Positions 21,729-33,675 are shown, counted from the first letter of the stretch. The stretch: DNA of 64,000 nt from Ischnura elegans (GCF_921293095.1 NW_025791658.1:3782001-3846000), one strand, 5' to 3'. The notes: generated by a model not told the origin, from the letters alone. Numbers and translations: made by a program.

Positions 21729-21951
21729 CAGTGGCGCCGACTCCATGGGGCCTGAGGGGTCCCGAGCCCCCTCAAAAAATCGTTATGGGCGTGAGGAAAA
21801 ATGTGTCAGGCTTGTCGATTTTCCCCGGAGTTTCCATTTATCGAGTGCTTAAAAATGCTTAAAAAACTTCAAACTCGCTAATTATAAAATTTCCCGGGGC
21901 AAGATCTCCGGTTTGGGCCCCTCCAATATTTTTTGTAAGTCGGCATCCCTG
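21729..21951 (+). mobile_element. hAT-like MITE, family L
   Basis: 223 bp with ends CAGTGGCGCCGACTCC and (complement) CAGGGATGCCGACTTAC. Flanks CTCAGCTA and TTCGGCTA match at 6 of 8. A sister copy with a perfect duplication is at 25715. Shared internal blocks: CTTGTCGATTTTCCCCGGAG and TTTCCCGGGGCAAGATC. Confidence 0.85.
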
Positions 21952-21959
21952 TTCGGCTA

Positions 21960-22998
21960 CCAAACTGCAGTTTGATACGTAAAAAAATAAAAATGAAATG
22001 CCTCCTTTGTTTCGCGCGATGCAATTTCATACACCGACCTGCGTTTCGTCAACTATATTTGCATTTTAAGCGAGGACCGAGGGATAGCTACCCCTGAAGT
22101 GTTATTCCACTAATCGTATGGCCATCGCATAAGTCGAAATCGAGCATAACTACGGCCTCGAGACATATGTATGGCTTCGAGAGGTTCTACTCTGAGCGAA
22201 AGGCCATAAATTGGGCGATAGTTATGGCCTAAACGCCGTAATATTATTCCCTGCCATGTCATAACACGGGTCATACGAAATAACATTGCACGCCTAAGGA
22301 GTTATAAAAGAAGTTTACGAAATACCATCGATTATTTAGCGATTGTTTTAAAAATATTGGTTCCAGAGACAATTGGCCAATTAGGTTTTTATTATTGAAA
22401 GAATTTATTTTGCGTGTTAAACAATCTCTTTAAATTCAATATTAAATTCCTTCCTTTCCGTTGGAGCGTAGCTGATATTTGGGGTAAGTAGTTTTTACTC
22501 GGATATCGCTCATAATTTTTGAAATGCCGCGGTAAGTGTACGTTTCGTTACTTTTGCAATTCGCTAAATAATAACTTGTATCATTTTGTTATTGACTTAA
22601 TTCATTTAGAGAAAATATGTGTAGGGATATTCGATATTGATAGGCTTTCGTCTTCGCCTTTGTGTGTCTGCAAGGACCAATGCCGCAGCATATTGAATAT
22701 TTGCCAGAAATAAAAACAGACGAGTGTGAATTAGTACGACGTTTTAATAATAGTCGTTAGGTAAACAGTTAAAAAAAACACGTGACTCATGAAATACCTT
22801 AATATCGGGCCCCTGGTTAATCGCAGCGATTGTTTCAAGAAATATATGAATATTGCGAAGGAGATATATACGGATAGGATAATAGGATACATACAGATTG
22901 GCTAGATGTGTAAAAGAAAGGCGTCGATTTCATCCTGACAGGAGGAGGATAAGGGATACGTGTAATCCGTTCGCATATTACGATGATATTTTCATTAA
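21960..22998. other. no gene seen
   Basis: Short words around TATGGCC recur near 22120-22230, without a definable unit. Nothing else supported. Confidence 0.35.
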
Positions 22999-23504
22999 CA
23001 CTAAAATGCTGGGAAAATTGCACACCCCAAGAATGCCGTGAGGGTGTCATTTTGACACCCATGTTCTTATAGCCGCATTATGTTGCAGATTATTTTTTTT
23101 CTTAGTCGCCAGTGTTAAAGCGTCATCTACATTGTAATACTTGTTTAAGGTTCCTTGAAATTTTCAAAAAAATAATGTTTTTGTGTCGTCGTGTGTAGTG
23201 TATATAAAAGTGTGTAGTGTATATAAAAATAAGTGTCGTCGCGGTAAAATTTGGCTGATTTCAAGGAAAATCATTCGCAAATAGAGCGGAATATACTTAT
23301 CTCACGAGCTAATAAATTTTCGAAAAAATGATAAACAGCTGATATTTATTGAAATCATGTAAAGCAATAAACAATTATGAAGGTAATATACTATTATAAA
23401 ATACTAATTCGGCTAGTAATAATCAAACTGCATCCCACGAAGCACATAAACCGAACGAAGAAATTATAAAATATACTGGGTGTCAAAATGACACACTTCC
23501 AGTG
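22999..23504. mobile_element. TTAA-flanked, piggyBac-like non-autonomous element
   Basis: Flanked by TTAA at 22995-22998 and 23505-23508. Ends begin CACTAAAA and (complement) CACTGGAA. Each end carries a subterminal hairpin: GGGTGTCATTTTGACACCC at 23042-23060 and a near copy at 23478-23497. TTAA target duplications are diagnostic of piggyBac. No transposase is present. Confidence 0.6.
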
Positions 23505-23508
23505 TTAA

Positions 23509-24030
23509 TTATTTTCCGCGCGTCAAAAGAAGTTTTTACTTACTTTGTAAGTAGATACAGTGGATGGAATTTGGGCGTTTGCTTATAGTTAAAAGTTACG
23601 AATACTTTTGAAGTAAACGCTCCGTTTATGCGACCGTAGGATCGTGCTTTTATTTGCTTATAGATTTCTTACTTATTTGTTTCGACAAGTTGTAGGCAGC
23701 TTGAAATATCCGCTCTCTGAAATGTTTAAAATTTGTCGTTGCGTTACGGTCCACGGGAGAGGATATCAGCGAAACGCAGAGCAAAACATTTTTTTGGCAT
23801 TAACGCAATCCGCATTAACTCGATGCGTAAAGGACAAGTGTAAAGCATCAAGGAGGGAATGATAATTTCATATCAATATTATTATTTTGTTGAGCTGCGT
23901 CCACAAATTTCATGAAGAAGTTATAATTTTACACAGCAGCCTAAACTTGAGCCTCTGATAATAAAACTCAAAAGTGACCATTTCATTTTTAGATATCGTG
24001 CATTGGCGGACTTCTGATGCTTTTGGTCGC
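23509..24030. other. no feature seen
   Basis: A 72-codon plus frame (23644-23862) is present without recognisable motifs. Confidence 0.4.
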
Positions 24031-24679
24031 AATAGGGTAGTTCCCTTCATCAAAGAAAACGAATGGCATTGTTTGCGATTCGTTACCCACCTTTAGTGTA
24101 TTCATAATATACAAATTCTTTGGTTTAGAATTCCCAGTTTAGACGAATGGCAATGGTCAATTTTTATCCTCTTTTGAAAAAGGCCAGATTGGCGCCCATG
24201 CGATGCCACTCCACGTGACGTCACAATAACCTAGTTTATATACGAGTAGATAGGAGTTTCACATCGTCTGAGATAACCAATGCATGCATGAGGCACAGAG
24301 CTCAGGGAAATATGTATTAATAATCACCTATAAATACTGCCTATGATCGGAAAGTTTCCTTCGATTGATATAGTATTAATAATCCTTATTTAAGTTAAGC
24401 GCTACCTGCTTGCAGGGTTCTCTACTACCTGCTAGCAGCCTGCATCGCCGTGGCGCACATATCATCGCCCCAAAGTCACCTCACACGATGGTAGCGGGAA
24501 CCAGAATGACGTCATCGGGGCTTTTCCCAGCATTCATACGTAGGTGTCGCGTTTTCGCGCGCTCGAAATTTTCACTTAATTAAATCACCAAAAATAGGTA
24601 TCGCCATTTAAAAATCTAAAAGCGTACTCCAGGAGTAATAATCTTTCGATTTAGGCAAATAATAGGAGACCACCCTATT
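24031..24679 (-). mobile_element. MITE family D, reverse copy
   Basis: Inverted relative to the others, ending AATAGGGTAGTTCCC on the left and CCACCCTATT on the right. Essentially full length (649 bp). Confidence 0.75.
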
Positions 24680-24696
24680 TACTTATCTCGCAACGT

Positions 24697-24790
24697 CCGC
24701 TTATCCTGGTGGGTATACCATACCCCCACACACCACGCTATTAGTTGCACCCAAACTACCCCCGGCCCTAAATCCTAGCTGCGCCCCTGG
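24697..24790 (-). mobile_element. family A MITE, 5' fragment
   Basis: Minus strand begins CCAGGGGCGCAGCTAGG and continues to CCACCAGGATAAGCGG, about the first 90 bp of the family, 17 bp from the family D copy. Confidence 0.7.
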
Positions 24791-24799
24791 TCTGACGGA

Positions 24800-25187
24800 G
24801 TCACGCATTACGTTTTATTATTGGACACTTGGATTGGATTTGAGCGGCCTCTAAATGTTAAACAATCGGGCTGAAATTTTTTGGATATACATTCTGCGCT
24901 ACATAGCATATTTTAAGACGTAGAAATCAAGAATCCGAGGAAAATAAAAAAGTAGGCAACAACCTTATAGCCCTGTTGAGCTGAATGGCCTTGCAAAAAC
25001 AATTTATTAATTAGATTTTACAAAACATGTGATGGTGTATTCGGTCATGCATTACTTTTCTGCCCCAAGTTTTCCTAACTAAAATCATTATTTCTAGGAG
25101 TTATGTAGAGATAAATATTGCAAAAAAGTATGCACAGTTTTTATTTAGAAATATTAAAGATGCCACCATAAACTGAAAAATACCTTA
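24800..25187. other. no feature seen
   Basis: AT-rich; nothing could be assigned. Confidence 0.35.
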
Positions 25188-25420
25188 GGCCGTTTTATGT
25201 GGGGCACGTAGATGCAGAACCTGACGTACGTGCGAAGGCTCAGTCAAAAATTGCGTCGTGTAAAGCTGTGAATTGCTAGAACACATGCGAGAATGGGTGG
25301 ATGCGAGACGGCGAAATAGCACCTGTTCTAATTTCGTTCATGTATTCGCGCAATTCCACGCCATTTTTGAAATTAATGCTGTTCCTACCTGTGCAATTCT
25401 GTGCCCCGTGTAAAACGGCC
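25188..25420. mobile_element. MITE, family K relative
   Basis: 233 bp with inverted ends GGCCGTTTTATGTGGGGCAC and (complement) GGCCGTTTTACACGGGGCAC. Flanks are TTA and TTTA. Internally it shares TGTTCTAATTTCGTTCATG-like sequence with the copy at 11060-11392. The ends and flanks fit PIF/Harbinger. Confidence 0.7.
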
Positions 25421-25714
25421 TTTAAATGATTAGTATTTGATGCACCGTTCAAGAATTTGGAGTCAAATGAAGCTATAATCAGTGGTGATTTCATGGTGGA
25501 GGAAGTCGTTGGAAAAAACATATAATAGACTAATAACACTTTATCGATTTTGACGCCTCCAAATTCCTGTTATATACATTCGTACCCGAAACAAAATTTT
25601 TGTAATAAAACGTTTATAATAACCTACAAATAAAAAACACAAGGAGTATTGCATCACTTTTGAAATAAAGCAAAATGACCCCCGGCTCTGCTAAATTTTC
25701 CATGACGTCACTGG

Positions 25715-25976
25715 CAGTAGCGCCTACTCCATGGGGACTGAGGGGGCCCGACCCCCCTCCAAAATTCATAATGGGTGTGAGGAAATGATGTGTCGGGCTT
25801 GTCGATTTTCCCCGGAGTGCCCAGATATCGAGATTCGAGTTAACTGGGTTCTAATTTTGATCATATGACTCTCCTAAAATGCTTAAAAAAACTTAAAAAT
25901 CTCTACTTAAAAAATTTCCCGGGGCAAGATCCCCGGTTTGGGCCCCCCCAATATTTTTTGTAAGTCGGCATCCCTG
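25715..25976 (+). mobile_element. hAT-like MITE, family L, perfect target duplication
   Basis: 262 bp starting CAGTAGCGCCTACTCC and ending AGTCGGCATCCCTG. GTCACTGG occurs on both sides (25707-25714, 25977-25984), a perfect 8-bp duplication that establishes the hAT-type mechanism for this family. It contains ~40 bp not present in the copy at 21729. Confidence 0.93.
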
Positions 25977-25984
25977 GTCACTGG

Positions 25985-26616
25985 CTTTAGTGAAACACAA
26001 TGCAAAAGCTATTTTTGGAACTTCAATGGCCTGTTCCAAAAATAAACTTTAGTAAAGAATCTATAAAAAACAAACAATAAAAGGGTTTTCTAAAGCGCAA
26101 CCCTTTAAGTTCAATTCTCTGGGTCAAATTACAACCCCCCATGCCGTTTTTGTCTTTCTACTTTCCAAAGGTGAAAAATGCTCAATTGACTAGGTTAAAA
26201 ATAATTTAATTACTTTCCAAAAAAAAACGATACGTTTCATGTCTTTTTTTCATACTTTTTAATCTTATTGTTGAGTACATTCGGTGTTTTTTGTCTACTC
26301 TAGGGGAAGTACGGTAGCCTTCAATCGTGGGTGTTGAAGTAGCAGCTTTCGGAATGAATAAATAGTGGACTGCCTTACATTGACTCATTGAAGTGAAATA
26401 GGAACTCAGCGAAATGAAGAATGGAAGTAATTACACAGAGTGACACGTGAAGATCAGAAGCCACAAGAGTTGAAGATACAAGAGGAACATACAGAGTTTG
26501 AAGACTCAATAGTGATGAAGAAAGGCCTAATGGAGACTGATTTTAAATTTTTGCATATTTTGTATCTTTTTAAAATGTATGTGCTTTTTATTTTTATTTT
26601 TTATAACTGTGTTTTG
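25985..26616. other. no assigned feature
   Basis: A plus frame 26440-26622 starts MTREDQKPQELKIQEE and is acidic before becoming hydrophobic. The acceptor-like AG before it lacks a pyrimidine tract, so it is not called as an exon. Confidence 0.3.
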
Positions 26617-28010
26617 CTGTGAATGAGAGAATGTGATTACGTGTGAATGTAATATGGTGGGATTGAGAGTATTATAATTAAGGGTTTATTATATGGAGTG
26701 AATGAGCTATGTCATTTGGTTTGAATGAGACTATATCAATTGGTGTATACGACTGTTATTTTGTGTGAATGAGAAAATGCTATTTAGTGTGAAAGGCGGT
26801 ATGTCATTTGGTGTGAATGTGGGGTATTAATTTAGAATGAATGAGATTAGGTATTTTATAGATTGCGAATGAAAGTATTATTATAGTATGAATGCGAGCG
26901 AGTTATATGGTACGAATGAGGGTAGATTATTTAGCCTGAATATAGGTTTGTGATTTAGTGTGAATGTGATTACGTGTGATACATAGTGTGAATGATAGAA
27001 TTGATTTAGTATGATTGGGAGTGTTTTATTTAGTATGAATGAGGACATGCTATTTAGAGTGAATATTGGAATGTGATTTGGTATGAATGTGATTACGTAT
27101 GTTATATAGTGTGGATGATAGAATTAATTAACCATGAATGGGATTCCGTTATTTAGTGTGAATGAGGTCATATTATTTAGTGTGGATGAAATTACGTATG
27201 TTATAAAGAGTGAATGTGATTACGTATGTTATATAGTGTGAATGGTAGAATTAATTTGGTACGAATGCGAGCGAGTTATTTAGTATGAATGAGGACATGT
27301 TATTTAGTGCGAATATTGGAATGTGATTTAGTATGAATGTGATTACGTATGTTATATAGTGTGGATGATAGAATTGATTTAGTATGATTGGGAGTGTGTT
27401 ATTTAGTATGAATGAGTACATGTTATTTAGAGTGAATATTGGAATGTGATTTAGAATGAAACGGTATATTCTTTGGTGTGACTGAGGGTACCAATTAAGT
27501 GTGAATGATATTTAGTGTTAATGCGGTTATTAAGTAAGTGTGAAATGAAATGTGTTATTTAGCGTGAATGGGGTTATTCATTTAGTGTGAATGAATGAAT
27601 ATTGTTTAGTTTTAATATTGTTTAATTGTTTTGGTATATCTTCGCTTTAGTATGAATGTGACTATGTAATATAGTATTAATGACTGTGTGTTATTTAGTG
27701 GTAATGAGTGCATTGATTTTGTGTGAATGAGTGTGTTTTATTTAATGCGAAAGCTGGGTCATTTAGTGAGAATTTAGGTATATGTTTAGCGTGAATGAGT
27801 GAATGAGATTTGGTTTGAACATTGGTATGGAATTTTGTGTGAATGAGTGCGTGCTTTAGAGTAATAAATGAGGGTGTAAATTTAGCGTGAGTTTTGGTAC
27901 ACGATTTAGTGTGAATGAGACTGAGTTTTCAGTGTGATTGAGCGTATTAATTAAGCTTGAATGTCAGAGTGATATTTAGTGTGATTTATGGTATGTTACG
28001 TAGTGGGAAT
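26617..28010 (+). repeat. degenerate minisatellite, TTATTTAGTGTGAATGAG-like
   Basis: Dozens of imperfect ~18-26-bp units built around TTATTTAGTGTGAATGAG. A higher-order unit of roughly 110-140 bp containing GATTACGTATGTTATATAG, then GATAGAATTGATTTAG, recurs between about 26957 and 27460. There is no reading frame through it. Confidence 0.85.
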
Positions 28011-29344
28011 ATTCAGTTTTGGTGTTTTTATTGCATTTTTAAACGGTAGATTGATACTGCTTGGTTTTATCGTAGACTTTGTTTAGTGTAGTGTAGTGCA
28101 TGTCCCCCTCAAATCCAACTGCGTCCTCAACGTGGAGAGGGGGTGTAACAGCGAACAGTCATGTTACACAGAAGTCGTGAAGATCATCTGCACAAAATTG
28201 CTGCATTTCATTAATCGTCTTTCTCGCTAATATTTTTCACAGAATTAGCGGACTACTTTGAGCGAATCCAAATGCTTAAATCATTTCAAAGTTAAAAAAC
28301 TGAATTAATTTACATACATGACTTTCCGCTGGCTAATGCAGTTGGTGATGTACGTTTATTTGATGTAGATTATGCGAAATTATTTCCATGTGTCAGAGAT
28401 GTGATTGCCCCAGTTTTAATCTCAAGTGGTTTCATTTTTTTATTCATAGATTTGTAATTTTTGTTGTAAAAACATGTTTATTATTAATTTGTAAATTTTA
28501 TCTGCAATAAATTACATTTTATTACGATGGGCACCTTGATATTTCCAGTTGAACTGCATGATGTAAAAATTTTACACATGATTCACATCTTATGTAATGT
28601 GTTGTTGGGAGAAATTAAAATTCAAAACACTTATTTATGACTTATGGAAATATTGGATTTTCATTTTTTTTCTTTAAGACTGCATATTGTTATTTTCAAC
28701 AAACTGTAATCATTTGACTATAATTAACTGGCCAACTCATCCACTTAATTTCTGTTCTAATATTATAAATAAATAATTTAAAAATACATATTCCTTCAAT
28801 CTGCCCTGCCAAAACCAATTTATTCTGTTTATTTCAGTGTAAGAATTTGCCTTGTCATTATTGATAAAATTTAAATAACCAATGTGTTCTATCAGCAAAT
28901 GGAATTTTTTCCTTTCTATTTAAATGTGGACCTTGCTAATTTCTACAATATGTTAAGATACACCCATATTTTATCCTTCTAATAACTTTTTAGTTCATTT
29001 TCTACTGTGAGAAATAATGAAAAATACCTTTTTTTGTAATTCGTGCCTTAAAAAACATTCCTTTATTTTTGAAATGCAAAATATTGTTCCATTTAATGTA
29101 TTTATACCTATTACTGTCTATTCAGTTTCTTTTTTTTACTGTCAGAAGTAAAAAATTGAAATTGCTTGTTGTTATATGGACCTGCTAAAACCGATATAGC
29201 TTCCATTTCAAATTTCTGACTTTTCCTTGATATTTTTAATAAAGAAAAATTTCACAACTTGGCCTCTAAATATATATTTACTTAATTAACCTATTACCAT
29301 AGAAATATTATTAATTACTTATTATTATTAGTTAGCCTAGGGTA
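28011..29344. other. unrelated sequence splitting the minisatellite
   Basis: AT-rich sequence with no minisatellite units, separating two parts of the array. It may be an insertion, but no terminal repeats or target duplications were found. Confidence 0.4.
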
Positions 29345-29730
29345 TATTTTTTTGAGTGGTGGTATGCAATTTAGTGTGAATGATATCGTACGTGAGCATG
29401 TTGAAAAATGCAAATGAGAGTATCTAATTTAGTGTGAATAATGTGTTTATATAGCGTGAATCAAAGTGGGTATTTCATTTCTGTGAAATAGGATGTAATT
29501 TGTGTTCATTAGATTATGTGGTTTAGTGTGAATGAGAACAAGTAATTTGCTGTAGATAGAGTGTGTTGCTTAGTATGAATTTAAGTATGTGATGCATTAT
29601 GAATGAGGGATTGATGTGCTGTGAATGAGCGTTTGAAATTTGGAGTGATAAGAATATGCTGTTCAGTGATAATATGGGTGTGTTCTTGATGGGGAAATGT
29701 TTTTTAGAGCTAATGCATATTTGCATCATG
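29345..29730 (+). repeat. minisatellite, second block
   Basis: The same TTTAGTGTGAATGA-type units resume, more diverged. A short ATGCATCTAATGCAGCTAATGC repeat closes the block. Confidence 0.75.
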
Positions 29731-29967
29731 CATCTAATGCAGCTAATGCATCATGATTGTATGTAATGTATTGTAAATCAGGGAGTTTGAAAATTTATTG
29801 GTTAGCATAACCTCAATTTTAGGATTTTAGTGTAATTTATTAATGGGGAAAGAAAAACATTAGCCCCATAACTACTTTTAAGCATAGGCGTGCAAACGAT
29901 TTTATCGAATTTTTGCAAGGGTAAGTACCTCTCTCAAAAAAGCAGACAGGAATCTGTTTCCGGGGGA

Positions 29968-30520
29968 TCGGGTTGGTGTGGTGGCTAGAGTGTTGGCTTC
30001 CCTCCCCATGAGATGGGGTTCATATCCCGGCGGTGGCAGAGGATTTTCATAGACTGCCCGATCCCTGCTTGAATGTTGTGTGGAAGATATTTCAAGCGCA
30101 GTACTCCGTCCGTCGGATGGGACGTTACAGGGGCGCAGATAGGAGTTAAGGTTGGGGGGGGGGTTTAGGTGCGACTAATACAAGGGTGTATGGGGGTATG
30201 GAATACCCACCAGGATAATGGGTAGGTGCAAGATTAACAAAATTGCTGAATTTTAAGATAAATGGTTCAAAATGGTGAGTTTTTATGGCTAGCTGAGGGG
30301 TATCTTATTAATCCATACGCTATTCTATTAGTAATATCAATCCAATCCAGTAAAATAGATTAAGCTTAAAAATTTCTCTGAACTCTGAGGCGGTTTTAAC
30401 CCCCAAATCCGCCCCCTCGCTGCGCCACTGGGCTGTTAAGCCGTGGTACCCTTGGTGCCTTTCGTGAAGGGCAGGCTAACGCAGACGCCGGGTTTCCCTC
30501 CACCCTGTTGAGCACACAAT
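29968..30520 (+). mobile_element. tRNA-derived SINE interrupted by a family A MITE
   Basis: The left part (29968-30127) carries a box A-like GGTGGCTAGAGTGTTGG and a box B-like GGTTCATATCC about 40 bp apart, followed by CCCGGCGGTGGCAGAGG, typical of arthropod tRNA-derived SINEs. The SINE resumes after the MITE at about 30439 with AGCCGTGG and CGCCGGGTTTCCCTCCACCC. The end of the SINE is not sharply defined. Confidence 0.75.
30128..30430 (+). mobile_element. hAT-like MITE, family A, inside a SINE
   Basis: CAGGGGCGCAG to CGCTGCGCCACTG, flanked by GGACGTTA (30120-30127) and GGCTGTTA (30431-30438). Removing the element and one duplicate rejoins SINE sequence across the site. Confidence 0.88.
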
Positions 30521-31375
30521 CCACACGCACCGATTATCGAGGATTAAAACACTTTGTCAATTCTTCCACTACCTATCATAATACAAACAAATATAAAATT
30601 AACTATACATCAGTAGCTAGTTAAGTACGGATTTCCTTTTGGTTATTAGCATAGATGCCGGAGTTCCTCCTACAGCACATTCTCGTAGTCTCGAACGAAA
30701 TGCCGAGCTTAACTGTTAACGAGATTATAACTGTATCACTCCCACTCACTTCCCTAGCTTATTGCGACAGTGGAGGCGCAGAATTGAGAATTTAATTTTT
30801 TTGTTTAAACAGTTATATTAAAATATTGTTAAAAAAATTAAACTTCGCTTTTACCTTTGCTCTGTGCAAGAAATATTTTTTTTCATGTATTGTGAACCAT
30901 TTTTCCATGTGTATATTTCGCGGATGGAAACTGAATTTTACATATGTAATACGTCTGTATTTCGCGTGCATTTACAAATTAACATAAATATGGCCGCAAT
31001 ACTACCCTTGCTCACATCGACCAGTATATGATTTATTTTTAAGCTCTCTGGGTATAAATTCGAATGGATGAATGATCATTAAAATAGGGAAATCTGGCGT
31101 TTGCTGTGAACATATTATTTGTGGAAAAAATGTTTATGAACATTTCCCAAGACGCCACGAAAATCCACCTCTCAAAAATTACTGGAAATATACATAATGT
31201 ATATTTTGTGTATTTTTGACCACATTTACATAAGTAGTCAAATTTCAAAAATACACAAACATACAAATGTATTTATCGTGTAAGACGTACCACTTTTACA
31301 TACGTATGAATACAAAGGAAATACATTGAATAATACATATGTATTACAGATATAATACTGTGGCATTTTTTAGTG
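30521..31375. other. no feature seen
   Basis: AT-rich; no supported gene or repeat. Confidence 0.35.
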
Positions 31376-31690
31376 TTCCCCCCCCCCCAAAATTTCTGGT
31401 ACCCCTCCCCCCCCAGAAATTCCTCGAACTTCCTCGAACTTCCTCCGAACTTATCCGCAGAACTTCTCCCGCCAAGAACTTTTCGCGCTAAGGTTTTTTC
31501 GCGCAAAGGATTTTTCGCGCAAAAGGCCTTCAGCAAAATCCTGTCTCTGCAAAATCCTGTCTCTGGAATATCCTGTCTCTGGAAAATCCTGTCTCTGAAA
31601 ACCCTGCCTCTGGAAACTCAGCCTCTGGAATCAGCCTCTGAAACAGCCCCGAAACAACCCCGAACCAACCCCGAACCAACCTACCTGCAA
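31376..31690 (+). repeat. cascade of four short tandem repeats
   Basis: After C-runs, successive arrays appear: CTTCCTCGAA-type units (31420-31450), TTTTTCGCGC(A)AAGG units (31470-31530), 14-17-bp AAAATCCTGTCTCTGG units (31544-31640, at least five) and CAACCCCGAAC units (31650-31682). Frames run through on both strands because unit lengths vary, which makes them look like proteins of SLETQPLE type. They are not taken as genes. Confidence 0.8.
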
Positions 31691-32999
31691 TGCAAGACTT
31701 ATATAGGACTACTGCGGAGAAATACTTACTCCTTGGCAAGCAAGGGGAAATCGGTGCTAAGGCCTTAGTATTGCACTTGGAGTGAGAAGTTTTACCATTG
31801 TCCTATCACAACACTCTCTCCCTCCAACACCTCACCCCAGTATCTCCTTCCACTCCATGTGTTCCAATGAATATCCCTCTGATTCAACTGATGTCTCCTA
31901 CCCAGAAGTTGAGGGGAAAATTCTGGCTGGTATGCTGTTGTCTCAAAACCAGGGAATGGTGTTTTGCGGAGCGGCCGTTTCTGCAGGGGCAGTGACGCAT
32001 CAGTGGCGCAGTAGTTGAATTCGCCTGGCTACCCCTCCACTCCCTGGAAGAATCCCTCCCCTCACATCCTGTCTTGTCCTGCATAGGCAAGCTCTCTTGT
32101 GCTCGTGGAGTCGTCGTTGACACATGTCTAGTGAGACATGGCAAATTTAGTGCAATGATTCTGCTGGTTTTTAGCTGGTAATGTTTCCTTTGGCATCATG
32201 AATTACTATCATTGTTTTCTGTAATACTTCTGATTTTTTGAATACTCTACTTTGAATAGATATCGAACGGTAATAACTCGTAAATTATTTTTGGCTACCT
32301 TTTTCTTGTGAGCTGTTTTTCTTGTTTGTGGAGTTTTTCCCTGATCCAGCTTGAGACCGACGGTTGGAGTATTTCCCTTGTCTGGGCCTACGTGATAAAT
32401 CGACCAGATTTTACGACGTAACGTCTCAATACATAACAAAAATACATATGTATGTGACCCATGAAAATACAATATAAATACATGCGTATATCCAAATGTT
32501 GGGGACACTCCGAAGATGTAAAATTTTCAAAAGAATATGACATACATAGACCAATTAGACAAATGCCATCCATGGAGTCAGTATCCTCTACACCTTAGGT
32601 CTGCTCCTTTGGACAAGGTGCCTCGTAACATGAAGTTATCTACATGCCACAAGAGTTCAAAGGGTCGCGCAGTTATTCTCATTGTGTTTATGTGAAATCA
32701 TGTCCTATGCCACATTTTGATATTCAAGAACATTGACCTATTTAAGAGCTAAATAACATTGCATGATTTTATTAGTGTGTGTATACCTTACACTTACAGT
32801 TTCAGGGCTCAATATAATCATTAATGTATGCCAATGGAACATTGCTGTTGTATCTAAAGATTAACAAGGTGAACTCTCAAGAATGTAGAATAGCGAATAA
32901 AATCTTCTATCAAATTGAATATTATTTTATCAGTAAGCTTTAGAAATAAATTTAGTATATGGATGCTAAAAATAAAAATCTTTCAAACCCCCAGTGTCA
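31691..32999. other. no recognised gene
   Basis: Frames at 31782-32018 (plus) and 32209-32508 (minus) have no known domain. Confidence 0.35.
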
Positions 33000-33420
33000 C
33001 AAACCCCCAGTTTGACATATACACTTCTTTGAAATCAAACAGATGAAGCCAAATAGGAGTTGAAATGGCAATTCCCATATCAAATAATTTTTCCTGGAGA
33101 TAATTACTTATCTCTTTAACAAAATGCCTCTCAATTATTGCTGCCCGCATGGTATTTTGGCCACCGTGAACAGGTTGGAGTCTTTGCACTGGGACTTCCA
33201 GCTTGGGCATGCTACAATATAAACTGGCGTAGGATCATGATACTGCACGGCCACTTTGCGAAGAACTGCGCAAGCTAAAACAACCTACTGTGCAGTAAAA
33301 AACTTAATATGGATCTTCGTACAGAGGCATGGAAATTGACGTTTCCACACTCCAAATGTACGTTCCACTGCGCACCTTGTCTTAGTATGGAAGTTGTTTT
33401 ACCGGAAGGGACAGTTTTAT
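33000..33420 (-). pseudogene. HARBI1-like (PIF/Harbinger) transposase relic
   Basis: Read on minus, one frame gives TRCAVERTFGVWKRQFPCL, the hallmark (T)R..VER.FG..K.RF.CL block near the C-terminus of Harbinger transposases. It is followed by a VLACAVL block corresponding to the ACxVLHN segment. A second frame near 33120 has MRAAIIERHF, matching the family's terminal R..II..F. Frameshifts and stops separate the parts, and the N-terminal half is absent. This is the only Harbinger coding remnant seen in a window with several Harbinger-type MITEs. Confidence 0.75.
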
Positions 33421-33533
33421 TAAAACACCGTCTATTTAGGGTATAGAGATTTATCTTGTAATTTTGCCAAAATTACAGCATTTATCACAAAAATTCTCAT
33501 TTTTTACCTCCTCTCAGAAGCACACTGTCAGAA

Positions 33534-33675
33534 GCTACTCGGGTTCTCTCTCTCAACCTCTTCAGTGCTGTCGATGGAAATACATGTAACCATTTATGAA
33601 GCAGTAAGTCCCAACGTCCAGTGGCGAGGGGCGGAGGGTCCGGACCCCTTACGATCCCGAAAGTATAAAATATAG
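33534..33675 (+). repeat. dispersed repeat, partner at 41233-41375
   Basis: ~140 bp, ~93% alike in the two places (AACCTCTTCAGTGCTGTCGA, ATGTAACCATTTATGAA, CCAACGTCCAGTGGCGAGGG). Class unknown. CAGTGGCGAGGG inside it resembles a hAT end. Confidence 0.8.

Noticed and set aside
26440..26622. Plus-strand frame starting MTREDQKPQELKIQEE as a gene exon
   Set aside because: No pyrimidine tract before the AG, the C-terminal half is AT-driven hydrophobic sequence and no domain is visible.
26617..29730. CRISPR array
   Set aside because: Units are adjacent and degenerate with no constant repeat/unique spacer pattern, and the setting is eukaryotic.
31373..31768. 131-codon plus frame and 69-codon minus frame
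   Set aside because: The repeated peptide units come from short tandem DNA repeats, not a conserved protein.
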